This document shows, one piece after another, positions 27,222 to 35,750 of a stretch of DNA of 64,000 nt. The stretch spans positions 5,118,501-5,182,500 of the forward strand of contig NZ_OY781365.1 of assembly GCF_963676815.1 (NCBI RefSeq). Direction: 5' to 3'. Numbering within the stretch: the stretch's first letter is position 1; every line of letters starts with the position of its first letter. The notes beneath the pieces are model-generated. The model was given only the letters and a program-made list of their open reading frames with translations. It ran no database searches and was not told the origin of the DNA. A program made the position numbers and the translations under genes. Source of the stretch: an uncultured Draconibacterium sp. (GTDB taxonomy: Bacteria > Bacteroidota > Bacteroidia > Bacteroidales > Prolixibacteraceae).

Positions 27222-27887
27222 ATGGAACAAAGTACCCGTATTAAGAAAGAAGAAATTCCTTTTGAAAAACTGGAAAAAGTGGGCGTGGACAAGGAATTTG
27301 TTAGTCGCATGGATGAGAATGAACTAAAAGATTTTCTGAATGGATTTCGTAGTCAGAAACTCTACACCATCAACGCCACAATTAACGACGAGCAAAAACG
27401 AATCCCGGCAAAACTACGTCTGAAAAAAGAACAGGATGGATCTATAACAGTAAAAGTACATCCCATTCAGCGCTTAAGTATTCCTGAGAAGTACATGGGG
27501 CACACCTTCAGTCAGGAAGAGCGGAACAAACTGGTGGCAGAACGAAACCTGGGAAAAACCATTGAGCTCACCGGTAAGGATGGTAAAAAGGACAGTTATT
27601 ATCTGGCACTCGATCCGAAAACCAATGAGCTGATTCCGCTCCGGACAAAAAATATCAAAGTGCCGGATAAAATCAAAGGAGCAACTTTATCGGCCGAACA
27701 AAAGCAAAAACTGGCTCGTGGAGAAAAGGTCTATCTGGATAAAATGACCGGAAGAAATGGAAAACAATTTGGAGCTTCTTTACAAGTCGATGCCGCTAAC
27801 CGAACCATTAATTTTTCTGAATTTAAACAGGAAAAAGCACAGGATAAGAAGATGGCAAAAAGCCAGGGAGTACAAATGGAAAGGTAG
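27222..27887 (+). CDS. DUF4099/DUF3945-type mobile element protein
   Basis: A 221-residue soluble protein. An N-terminal DUF4099-like part (I-P-F-E-K-L-E-K-V-G-V, then L-L/F-N-G-F-R-S-Q-K-L) is followed by two DUF3945-like repeats. Both repeats have the form F-S-Q-E-E-R/L-S-A-E-Q-K ... L-x-G-K/R-G-E ... G-K-D/R-N-G-K, covering about residues 90-145 and 155-215. Proteins of this type accompany Bacteroidota conjugative elements. Their function is not established; a link to topoisomerase or transfer is commonly supposed. It lies just upstream of the oriT candidate. Confidence 0.8.
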   Translation: MEQSTRIKKEEIPFEKLEKVGVDKEFVSRMDENELKDFLNGFRSQKLYTINATINDEQKRIPAKLRLKKEQDGSITVKVHPIQRLSIPEKYMGHTFSQEERNKLVAERNLGKTIELTGKDGKKDSYYLALDPKTNELIPLRTKNIKVPDKIKGATLSAEQKQKLARGEKVYLDKMTGRNGKQFGASLQVDAANRTINFSEFKQEKAQDKKMAKSQGVQMER

Positions 27888-27936
27888 AAATTCCACGACC
27901 TGAGAAGACCTCGAAAAGACAGTAATAAATAACTAC

Positions 27937-28042
27937 GGGGGAGGGGAATGCAAGATGTGCATTTGTATATACAAATGCCTTGTCATCTTGCCCGGCAGGG
28001 GCCGGACGGTTTTTCCAAAACCGACAAGGATTCCCCTCCCCC
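27937..28042. other. Candidate origin of transfer (oriT): multibranch inverted repeat
   Basis: A perfect 13-bp outer stem (GGGGGAGGGGAAT at 27937-27949, ATTCCCCTCCCCC at 28030-28042) encloses a second stem (GCAAGATG 27950-27957 with CATCTTGC 27984-27991). Inside that is a perfect 20-bp palindrome (27959-27978). CCGGC/GCCGG (27992-28005) and CGGTTTT/AAAACCG (28007-28023) form further hairpins. The alternative pair CCTTGT/ACAAGG (27978-27983, 28024-28029) extends the outer stem. It lies 24 nt before mobA and the relaxase gene, where oriT is expected. No nic site could be assigned. Confidence 0.7.
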
Positions 28043-28065
28043 TAAAACGAAGATTATAGCTCAGA

Positions 28066-28434
28066 ATGCCAACAAAATCGGCTGAAAATAATAAACGGGA
28101 CCAGATGCTGCTCGTAAGGGTAAGCAGGGATGAAAAGCTTCGGATAAAGTCCTTGACCCGATCCGAAGGTTATCCCTGTATGAGCGATTATGTACGATCC
28201 CGGATCTTCAGTCGATTGGATAAAAAGGCAATTTCTTTGGATGAAAATACCAGTCAGCAATTACGGGATTTGGATTACGAACTCAATAAAATTGGAGTAA
28301 ATCTCAACCAGCTATCCAAAAAAATGAATTCTTTTTCTGGCTATAATGTTGGCGATAATGACCGGCACTTGTTAAAACAAGCCTTCAATATGATGATGCA
28401 ATGCCTGGCATTTTTGCAGAAGCAACTCAACTAA
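28066..28434 (+). CDS. mobA: Relaxosome accessory protein MobA (MobC family)
   Basis: A 122-residue DNA-binding protein. The N-terminal ribbon-helix-helix region (L-L-V-R-V-S-R-D-E-K-L-R-I-K-S-L-T-R-S-E-G, about 14-40) is followed by the MobC-family helix L-N-K-I-G-V-N-L-N-Q-L-S-K-K-M-N. It would bind oriT next to the gene and help the relaxase nick. The relaxase start lies 9 nt beyond its stop codon. Confidence 0.88.
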   Translation: MPTKSAENNKRDQMLLVRVSRDEKLRIKSLTRSEGYPCMSDYVRSRIFSRLDKKAISLDENTSQQLRDLDYELNKIGVNLNQLSKKMNSFSGYNVGDNDRHLLKQAFNMMMQCLAFLQKQLN

Positions 28435-28442
28435 TTCTTGCC

Positions 28443-29345
28443 ATGGTTATCGTGATCCATCAATCAACCAGCACGCAAAACGCTTTGTTTTACAACGAAA
28501 AGAAAGTGGAACAAAAGAAAGCTGTATTTTATAAAAGTGCCAATACGCCAACCATCAATCCTTTTGCCGGATCAAAACAAGACAGGTTAAACACCCTTAA
28601 AAAGATTGAGGACATGAATACCCGTGTAAAAAGTAAAGGACTGCATATTTCTGTGAATCCGACGGTGACAGATCTGGTAAAACTGGGAGACACTGGCATC
28701 CGCACCGAAATCGGTAACCTAATGGAACACCTGGGCTATGGGAATCAACCTTATTTTGTATTCAAACATACCGACCTGGACCGGACACACTTTCATATCG
28801 TTTCCACACGCATTGATAAAACAACATTCCGAAAGATCAGAGATGATTACGAGAAACAAAAAACTCAACGGTTTATTAAATCCCTGGAACAAAAATATGA
28901 TCTGACCAAAGAACAGAGCCAGGTTCAATCCAATCTGAAATTTTCGGCAGGTAGCCGGAACCTGAAACAAAACCTGGAAAGTTTGTTTTACCAGCTGAAT
29001 CAAATTGATTCGATTAGCAATAAACAACTTTACAACAAATCACTGGAGCTTTTTAATGTGGAAGTCCGGAAATCAGGCAGAGGACACGTAGTATTTATTA
29101 CGGATGAAAACGGAAGCCCGGTTCGCTATCCCATCCGGCTTTCTGAATTTGAAGAGCGACCACGATTTCATCTTTCCCAAAGTGCTGAAAAGGAGCAGCA
29201 AATTGCTTCGCCCATGATTGACGAGTTTCAGTTAGCACAATGGGCCAGAGATTTGAATCGATTGATAGAGCGTAGTAACCGGCGTAAAAAGGAACCAACG
29301 ATGAAGTATAAGGTGAAAAATAGGGATCAGGGAATGAGTCGCTGA
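28443..29345 (+). CDS. mobB: Relaxase/mobilization nuclease (MobB-like, MOBP type)
   Basis: A 300-residue relaxase that nicks oriT and is carried with the strand. I place the start at the ATG at 28443 (M-V-I-V-I-H-Q), just after mobA stops. The catalytic three-histidine motif is visible in K-H-T-D-L-D-R-T-H-F-H-I-V-S-T-R. The conserved N-Y/F-N-E-K-K-V block (A-L-F-Y-N-E-K-K-V) is in the first 30 residues, where the active tyrosine is expected. At 300 residues it is shorter than many relaxases of this group, mostly by lacking a long C-terminal tail. It is the last recognisable transfer gene. Confidence 0.9.
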   Translation: MVIVIHQSTSTQNALFYNEKKVEQKKAVFYKSANTPTINPFAGSKQDRLNTLKKIEDMNTRVKSKGLHISVNPTVTDLVKLGDTGIRTEIGNLMEHLGYGNQPYFVFKHTDLDRTHFHIVSTRIDKTTFRKIRDDYEKQKTQRFIKSLEQKYDLTKEQSQVQSNLKFSAGSRNLKQNLESLFYQLNQIDSISNKQLYNKSLELFNVEVRKSGRGHVVFITDENGSPVRYPIRLSEFEERPRFHLSQSAEKEQQIASPMIDEFQLAQWARDLNRLIERSNRRKKEPTMKYKVKNRDQGMSR

Positions 29346-29517
29346 ATATGGAGTATCGAGACTTTTTTAGTTCATTTAAATATTTGATAATTTAGATTCA
29401 ATCTTTTTAACAAAAAAATTATCTTAGCCAAAAGCTCTAATGTGATGACACGACCTCAGATTTTTACTTTATACAATTGCAAGATTTTAACAGCTTGTTC
29501 TTCAATTACATCTATTT

Positions 29518-30444
29518 ATGGATAAATATTACTCAAAATATATCGATAATAAGAAAGCTATTATTCGAGTAATTTGTAGAACACGGCAATGGAGCGGACT
29601 TAACGAAAGCGATGTTTTTGACTGGTTAGATAACTTTCTTGATCCATTTGGAAAATACGTTGCATTGAAGATATTACTTAATAGCATTTATTATAGTGAG
29701 AAAAATATTATTGCTCTTTTGAAACATGGTATTTATCAAAAAATAATAGGAGAAGAAATAAAATGTAAGTTAATTAATGATGATGCAATTTTGGCACCTA
29801 GAACAGAAACAAATTCGTTGGTGTTCAAGAGTATTCAGAAAACTGCATTTATTCCTTTACTCGATAATTATAAACCCGGAGAGAGTGGTAATCAGATGAC
29901 ACGGTACTTAATACAGAATAGAATATGTACCCCAGAAAAAACTTATTTTATTGAAAATCTCTCAGAACCAGAAATTAGCGAATTAAACACGCTGGTTTTT
30001 CTAGATGATTGTATTGGAAGTGGAAATCAATTAGAGGATTATTTCGATAAAATCCATGTTAGAGAAAAGCTTGATTTCGCCTGTAGAAATGGCGTGAGAG
30101 TTTATTATCTAATTCTTACAGGATACAATAAGAATATTGCTACTGTTCAGATGAAGGGTAAAATGAAAGACATAGAGATTGTTGCTTGTGATGAGCTTAG
30201 TGAAATCGATAGAATATTTAATCAGAAGAATATTATTTGGCATGATGATGATGAATATTGCAGGGCCAATGAATATTTTGAACATCTTGAAAAAGAATTT
30301 GGTATAAATCAATATGGATATTCTAATTTAGATTTTGCTGTTTTTATTCACAATAACGTACCGGATTGGTCTTTACCAATTTTTTGGATGGAAAATTCGG
30401 ACTGGACGCCACTAATGAAAAGAAAAAATTCAACCCAATTTTAA
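29518..30444 (+). CDS. Phosphoribosyltransferase-like protein of a conflict cassette (PRTase-CE type)
   Basis: A 308-residue protein. The sequence L-V-F-L-D163-D164-C-I-G167-S-G-N is the PRPP-binding loop of type I phosphoribosyltransferases. The rest of the protein does not match purine, pyrimidine or salvage enzymes, and fits the divergent phosphoribosyltransferase family predicted in bacterial conflict systems. There is an N-terminal helical domain (1-95). The stop is immediately followed by the ATG of the ATPase gene, so the two are translated as a unit. What it ribosylates is unknown. This is the first gene of a four-gene cassette in the element's cargo zone, 170 nt after the relaxase. 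Confidence 0.72.
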   Translation: MDKYYSKYIDNKKAIIRVICRTRQWSGLNESDVFDWLDNFLDPFGKYVALKILLNSIYYSEKNIIALLKHGIYQKIIGEEIKCKLINDDAILAPRTETNSLVFKSIQKTAFIPLLDNYKPGESGNQMTRYLIQNRICTPEKTYFIENLSEPEISELNTLVFLDDCIGSGNQLEDYFDKIHVREKLDFACRNGVRVYYLILTGYNKNIATVQMKGKMKDIEIVACDELSEIDRIFNQKNIIWHDDDEYCRANEYFEHLEKEFGINQYGYSNLDFAVFIHNNVPDWSLPIFWMENSDWTPLMKRKNSTQF

Positions 30445-32349
30445 ATGAGTAGATTAACAATTAATCCCTTTGGAAAGAATCGGGCGGAACAAATGGGAGA
30501 GGATTCTTGGAAATACTTTGTTTCTCCTGAGGAAAACTTGCTGTCTGAAAGACCATTAATATTTGAAGGGAGCAGGGGAACAGGCAAAACCATGTTTTTG
30601 CTTTGTAATTCATGGCGAGAAAAGTTCTCAGAATATAATTTTGATTGTGATAAGATTTCGACACTTTTTTCCAAAAATAGTTTTGTTGGAATTTACTATA
30701 AAGTTGATGGTAGATTTGTTGGAAACAATTTGAATGGCAAGGGAGTAGATCCTTTAAAATGGATTTCAATATTTAATACATATTTCAACATTGTTGTTGT
30801 AAAAGAGGTATATGAGTTCATCAATAAATGTATTGAGCTTAAAATCATTGAAAACTCTCTTCTTCAAAAATTGAACAATAGAATTGGTAAAAAGCTCAGT
30901 ATTGAAGGCAATCAAATTAGTATTGATGAAATTGTTGAAAGATTTGAGGAAATTTTAGATAATGTCGAAGATTTTTCGAATGACCCAGAAACGCCTCTTC
31001 CAAAATTATTGAATGCGGGTACATTAATTAAAACCAGTGTTGAGTATCTGAAGAAGATTGAAATATTTAGGGATGTTAGGTTTCATGTTTTGATAGATGA
31101 ATATGAGGAATTAAATGAGCCTCAACAGATTCAGATTAACACCTTATTGAAGCAAAGCGACTACTGGCTCGTCTATGATATATGTGTAAAAACAAATGGA
31201 ATTTATACGTTTAATACAATATCGGGAAATGAAATAATTCAGGAACCACATGATTTCAAACTTCATAAACCAGAATTAAACGATTATGACAATTCAAAGG
31301 AATATCTAACTTTTCTAAAAAACATTTGTCAAAAAAGACTTGTAGAATGCATTGGAAGTGAAACTGATTCTGTAATTTGGAGTAATATTGAGAATTATTT
31401 ACAAAGATATCCAGATGAAGTAATAAATTCTATTTACCTAGATTCTCCAAAATATAAAAATGAAGTAACAGATGTTCTTTCTAATCTCTTAAAAAATGAT
31501 GAATCAATAAAAGGAATTGAAGAAAAAGAGATTAATCAAACTTTATACAATGACTCTCCGCTAGTTGAAAGAATGCACATCGCATTACTTCATAGGAAGG
31601 ATATTTCTGGAAAGATTTTGTACGAAGCTATTAAGAACAATGATAAAATTTATACTGATTGGAAACATAATACCTTATACGCTACACAATTTCTACTATG
31701 CAATGAATTAAATGTAGATTTTCAATATCATGGGCTCAAAGTTTTTGCACAACTGTCATCCGGGGTAATTCGATATTTTATTGAAATTTGTAAAAGTGCA
31801 TTTGATAATGCGATCAGTAATGGATTCTCCTTCGAGAATCCAAGAGCATTCACTTTAAATGAACAAACGCAAGCTGCTCAATTTGTGAGTGAATCAAAAG
31901 TTGCAAAAATTGATGGTTTTGTGCCAAGTGGGAAAATTTTGAAACGATTGGTGTTGAATTTAGGGAAAATATATTTTCTATTACAGACCAAAAGGGGGAC
32001 TACGCTTGGAGAACCAGAAGTCAATCACTTTACAACAAGTTTATTCGAATTAAGAACATTCCATTCTGAAGCAACAAAGTATCTAGAGTTTGCAGAAATG
32101 CATAACATACTTCAACCTAGTTTACCAACTAAAACTAAATCAAATGATGTAGTTGAAGTTGTTGATTATCATATTAATCACATTTATTGCCCATTTTTCA
32201 AAATTTCCCATCGCAGAAAAAGAAAAATTACAATTGCTCCTTCAGTTCTAAGTAAATTAATTACTGGAAACACTGATGAAATAAATAAGGTAATTAAAAA
32301 ATACGATGAAATAGATGAGAATCAAATTTCTCAAGGCAAACTGTTTTAA
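30445..32349 (+). CDS. ORC/CDC6-like P-loop ATPase of conflict cassette
   Basis: A 634-residue ATPase. Walker A is G42-S-R-G-T-G-K-T and Walker B is F-H-V-L-I-D218-E-Y-E-E. This ordering, with the N-terminal I-N-P-F-G-K-N-R-A-E-Q segment, matches the ORC-CDC6-like ATPases associated with the phosphoribosyltransferase family. Beyond residue 330 the protein is helical, with an L-K-V-F-A-Q-L-S-S-G-V-I-R-Y-F-I-E-I-C-K block (about 432-451) as in winged-helix-bearing STAND/AAA proteins. The C-terminus (about 560-610) has a basic S-H-R-R-K-R-K stretch after a C-P-F-F-K pair. Likely the sensor or switch of the system. No transmembrane segment. Confidence 0.75.
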   Translation: MSRLTINPFGKNRAEQMGEDSWKYFVSPEENLLSERPLIFEGSRGTGKTMFLLCNSWREKFSEYNFDCDKISTLFSKNSFVGIYYKVDGRFVGNNLNGKGVDPLKWISIFNTYFNIVVVKEVYEFINKCIELKIIENSLLQKLNNRIGKKLSIEGNQISIDEIVERFEEILDNVEDFSNDPETPLPKLLNAGTLIKTSVEYLKKIEIFRDVRFHVLIDEYEELNEPQQIQINTLLKQSDYWLVYDICVKTNGIYTFNTISGNEIIQEPHDFKLHKPELNDYDNSKEYLTFLKNICQKRLVECIGSETDSVIWSNIENYLQRYPDEVINSIYLDSPKYKNEVTDVLSNLLKNDESIKGIEEKEINQTLYNDSPLVERMHIALLHRKDISGKILYEAIKNNDKIYTDWKHNTLYATQFLLCNELNVDFQYHGLKVFAQLSSGVIRYFIEICKSAFDNAISNGFSFENPRAFTLNEQTQAAQFVSESKVAKIDGFVPSGKILKRLVLNLGKIYFLLQTKRGTTLGEPEVNHFTTSLFELRTFHSEATKYLEFAEMHNILQPSLPTKTKSNDVVEVVDYHINHIYCPFFKISHRRKRKITIAPSVLSKLITGNTDEINKVIKKYDEIDENQISQGKLF

Positions 32350-32351
32350 TC

Positions 32352-33335
32352 ATGAAATACCAAGAGAAATTTGAATTAAATAGTGTAAACGCTGAATATT
32401 TTGGTAAAAAAATAGACGTTTTTATCACAAGTAAAGGATCTGCAAATAAAGTGAGATCTGAAAAGATTAAAGAACATATTTCCGTTGGATTTAAAGGATT
32501 TACAATAGTTTTAGATTCTAATCGAGATCAGGACAAATTCTCAGCAAGTTTATTTAATAATTTGAATGAAAATATTGAGAATCTTTCCGAAACAATTATA
32601 ATCCCAAATCTTCGAAGGTTTTTTAAGCAACAAAACTATTTTAATATTGAGGTAAGTAATATTTGTATTGATATTACTTCTATGCCACACGTTCTGATTT
32701 TTAATTTATGTAAATTGTTTATAAAGGAGACAAAACCAAGAAATCTATTTGCAACATACACGGAACCAAGATGCTATATTAAGAAAATAGGTGTGAAAAC
32801 TGATTCATGCCTAGAGGATGAAGATTATGATCTATATGAGGAGATATTAGGTTTAAATTATAATATTGATGGTTTTGCAAAAATCAAGAGAATTGAAAAT
32901 GATCTACTTGTGGCGTCTTTAGGATTTGAGAAGCAACGACTTCTTGCCTTGTATGATAAAATTGAACCTAAAGGAGGTTTAAGACCAATTGTTGGCTTCC
33001 CATCATTCAATCCAGGTTGGAATATTACAGCAATAAATATGAATAACAAAGTAATTGAAGATGCAAATGCTGAAGGTTATATTGAGTCCTGTGAATCGTC
33101 AAGTCCTTTTGCTATATACTCTGAGTTAAAAAAGATTCATGAAAAGAATTCTGACAAATTTAATATAATGATTGCACCATTTGGTACAAGGCCGAATTGT
33201 CTGGGGGCAACAATTTTTGCTTTAAAACATAAAGGATGTCAATTATTGTATGATTTTCCAATAGAAAAGAATTTCAGAAGTGAAGGAGCTGATAGCTCAT
33301 ACTTTTATATATTATCAAGCTTTTTAATTGATTAA
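32352..33335 (+). CDS. Unknown Rossmann-like protein of conflict cassette
   Basis: A 327-residue soluble protein that I cannot place in a named family. Two alpha/beta halves are visible. The first holds I-C-I-D-I-T-S-M-P-H-V-L-I-F-N-L-C (about residue 100-116). The second holds L-G-F-E-K-Q-R (about 193-199), then G-F-P-S-F-N-P-G-W and I-A-P-F-G-T-R-P-N-C-L-G-A (about 274-286). Glycine-rich turns after hydrophobic strands suggest nucleotide or small-molecule binding, as in CARF-like sensors, but that is inference. It starts 2 nt after the ATPase stop and ends 1 nt before the methyltransferase ATG, so it is an integral cassette component. Confidence 0.65.
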   Translation: MKYQEKFELNSVNAEYFGKKIDVFITSKGSANKVRSEKIKEHISVGFKGFTIVLDSNRDQDKFSASLFNNLNENIENLSETIIIPNLRRFFKQQNYFNIEVSNICIDITSMPHVLIFNLCKLFIKETKPRNLFATYTEPRCYIKKIGVKTDSCLEDEDYDLYEEILGLNYNIDGFAKIKRIENDLLVASLGFEKQRLLALYDKIEPKGGLRPIVGFPSFNPGWNITAINMNNKVIEDANAEGYIESCESSSPFAIYSELKKIHEKNSDKFNIMIAPFGTRPNCLGATIFALKHKGCQLLYDFPIEKNFRSEGADSSYFYILSSFLID

Positions 33336-33336
33336 A

Positions 33337-34500
33337 ATGGATAAGTTAGGTAGATTTTATACGGAATCCGTTTTTTCTGAATTGCTTGTAAAGCAAATAA
33401 ATTCAGATAATCCTAAACATATATTGGACTTAGGAGTAGGAGACGGAGCCTTACTTTCAGCCGCTCATAATAAATGGAATAATGCTGTATTCTCTGCCAT
33501 CGATATTGAGGAAAAAGACTTTAAAGATTTACCTCGAATTAACTTCATCAAGAAAGATTTATTATGTCATTCAGGAGAAATTACGCTGGATTTATCAAAT
33601 AAATTGGTTGATATTGCAATATGTAATCCACCTTACTCAAAAATTAGTAATAAGATTGACTATTCTAGCATTTTTAAGGACATTGGATTTACAAACTGTT
33701 TAAAGCTGAAATACATTACAACTGATCTATTATTTTTAGCTTTTAATCTTAGTTTACTGAAAAAAGACGGTCAACTTGGAATAATTCTTCCAGATACCTT
33801 AATAACTTCTTCGGATTTTAAATTATTTAGAAAGGATTTACTTAAGTTTGATATTGAATGTATCATTGAACTCCCTGACAAAATCTTTAAAAAAACAGAA
33901 GCAAAAACCTATATTCTAATTTTAAATAATAGACATAACGCAAAACCTTTTATTAATTTATTCCTTGCAAATAAAAATGGACAAATTGTCAAAACCCTTA
34001 CCGTTGGACAAGAGCAGTTAAGTAAACGGTTGGATTATACTTATAATTCATATAATAAAATTGATATTGTCAAGGGGACTACATTAAAAGAAATTGGTGC
34101 CGAAATTTCCAGAGGTCGTTATACGCGAAAGAAGTTAGAGGAAAAACAAAAATTGTTTTTTCATACATCTGATTTTAAGGGAAGGGAGATTTCTTTATCG
34201 TCCAAACCAATAGAAGATAAAAAGTCTTATGCAAAAGAACACGATATCTTAATTGCACGAGTTGGTTCAAGGGTATTAGGAAAATTTTGTTTGGTAAAAA
34301 GAGGGACTATCGAAATATCAGATTGTGTATTTAAAGTTTCTTTGCCCTCAGAATTTGTAAGACCATTTATAGACGCACTAGATTCTCAATATGGCAGAAA
34401 TTGGTTCAAGGCACATTCGCATGGAGTTTGTGCAAAATTGATTAGTAAAGAAGATCTATTAGAATTCAGAATCCCATCAAACAGAATAAATAAAGTCTGA
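33337..34500 (+). CDS. N6-adenine DNA methyltransferase with target-recognition-like tail
   Basis: A 387-residue protein. SAM motif I is D31-L-G-V-G-D-G and the catalytic motif IV is N97-P-P-Y100. The C-terminal 150 residues (R-G-R-Y-T-R-K-K-L, then I-L-I-A-R-V-G-S-R-V-L-G-K-F) resemble the target-recognition half of type I specificity subunits, so modification and specificity seem fused in one chain. I use the ATG at 33337; an in-frame TTG at 33328 would overlap the previous stop. No nuclease motif is seen. The cassette may use methylation as self-marking or as signal. Confidence 0.8.
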   Translation: MDKLGRFYTESVFSELLVKQINSDNPKHILDLGVGDGALLSAAHNKWNNAVFSAIDIEEKDFKDLPRINFIKKDLLCHSGEITLDLSNKLVDIAICNPPYSKISNKIDYSSIFKDIGFTNCLKLKYITTDLLFLAFNLSLLKKDGQLGIILPDTLITSSDFKLFRKDLLKFDIECIIELPDKIFKKTEAKTYILILNNRHNAKPFINLFLANKNGQIVKTLTVGQEQLSKRLDYTYNSYNKIDIVKGTTLKEIGAEISRGRYTRKKLEEKQKLFFHTSDFKGREISLSSKPIEDKKSYAKEHDILIARVGSRVLGKFCLVKRGTIEISDCVFKVSLPSEFVRPFIDALDSQYGRNWFKAHSHGVCAKLISKEDLLEFRIPSNRINKV

Positions 34501-34609
34501 TTTGGGAAATGTATGCTTGTGGCAAATATATAATAGCTTGTTTGGAGAGATTGTATTTAAACAGCATTGTAACCCAAGGAGAATAACCAAAATTAATAAG
34601 TTTTAGAGA

Positions 34610-35503
34610 ATGGAACTGATTCAACCTGCAGAGATTTCTGGAAAAATTATGACACTGATTGACCAGGCTAAAGAAGAGATAATTCTTGTTTCACCATACA
34701 ATAAATTTACATATTGGAAGAAACTAACCCAAAGGATTGAAAAGGCAAAACAGAGGGGAGTTAAAATTAAATGGTATATCCGCAAGAACGTGGATAATAA
34801 TGTAGAGCAAATTCGCCAGATTGGTATAGAGCCAATTGAGATTGAAAATTTGCATTGTAAATTGTACTTAAATGAACAACATGCGGTTGTTACCTCCATG
34901 AATCTTCATGAGTATTCGGACACTTCATCCATTGACATTGGATATTTAATAACCGAAAAGGATATGTACAAGGAGTTGACAGATTTTATCGATGTTAACA
35001 TCGATAGTTATTCCGTTGCCGATAATAAAGTAGTTAAGACCAAAAATATTGAATCACCGATTGAAAATGGTGGTTTCATGGATTCTTTGATTACTTTTTT
35101 ACTTGAGCATGGATTTGAAAAAGAAAATATAAAGACGCATGAAAACAGTTATGGGGCTGTATTAACCATTCATGAGTTTATGGAGAATTTCAAATTGATT
35201 CTTGAACCTAAAGGAGTTTATTATCGAATTGATTTAAGAATTCATTATCCATATAAAATTAAAAATACGATATATGATTTTTTGAAATCAAATGAATACG
35301 AACTTAATAGTTTGATTGGTTTCGAAATTGATTTTGGACGACAAATGAAACGACTCAAATTGGATCTGGAGATATTCGAAAATTATGAATATGAAAATTG
35401 GGATAAGGATGAATTTGAAAAGTTAAAACCTGTACTAACTAATTTGATTGAAGCATATAAGATCCATATAAACAAAGCGGTACTGCATGTAAGTAAAATA
35501 TAA
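34610..35503 (+). CDS. Phospholipase D-like domain protein
   Basis: A 297-residue protein whose first 130 residues form a PLD/nuclease-like fold: I-I-L-V-S-P-Y near 24-30, then H82-C-K84-L-Y-L-N-E and the closing V-T-S-M-N-L-H-E-Y-S. The usual aspartate of HxKx4D is a glutamate, and only one half-motif is present, so activity would need a dimer or may be degenerate. The C-terminal 150 residues are of unknown fold. It is 109 nt after the four-gene cassette and before repeat R1, so it might be a separate gene or an effector of the cassette. Confidence 0.7.
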   Translation: MELIQPAEISGKIMTLIDQAKEEIILVSPYNKFTYWKKLTQRIEKAKQRGVKIKWYIRKNVDNNVEQIRQIGIEPIEIENLHCKLYLNEQHAVVTSMNLHEYSDTSSIDIGYLITEKDMYKELTDFIDVNIDSYSVADNKVVKTKNIESPIENGGFMDSLITFLLEHGFEKENIKTHENSYGAVLTIHEFMENFKLILEPKGVYYRIDLRIHYPYKIKNTIYDFLKSNEYELNSLIGFEIDFGRQMKRLKLDLEIFENYEYENWDKDEFEKLKPVLTNLIEAYKIHINKAVLHVSKI

Positions 35504-35541
35504 GGACTCCTGCCCCGTAATCGCGACAAATGAAACCTCCA

Positions 35542-35652
35542 CTTAAATCCTGTCAAAGTTCCTTCGCCCTCCGGAAAAGTCAAGGGCGGCTGAAATTGCC
35601 CATTTTTTACCATCCGTTCTTCGAAGCTGTTCAGTTTTTATTCCAGGGACTC
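35542..35652 (+). repeat. 111-nt imperfect direct repeat R1 (left flank of restriction module)
   Basis: Aligns with 41461-41572 over its whole length, including CTTAAATCCTGTCAAAGTT, TCCGGAAAAGT, GGCGGCTGAAA, CCATTTTTT and GAGCTGTTCA-like blocks. Together the two copies bracket three defence genes. No ORF with known homology covers it. Confidence 0.75.
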
Positions 35653-35750
35653 AATAGAAATGAGGTGACTATTTGGCACATTTGTTCTTACTCAATTTTT
35701 CTTATGGTTAAATTTATTAAATTGGGCTTTCGAAAAGAACTACCAAAAAC

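Noticed and set aside
29349..29372. TCGAGACTTTTTTAG after the relaxase gene, similar to the GTCTCG repeats at the integrase end
   Set aside because: Only a single 7-base match, far from any element end; chance is the simpler reading.
29518..30444. PRTase-like gene as an ordinary purine or pyrimidine salvage enzyme
   Set aside because: Only the PRPP loop matches; the remaining sequence and the locked gene neighbours fit a conflict-system protein better.
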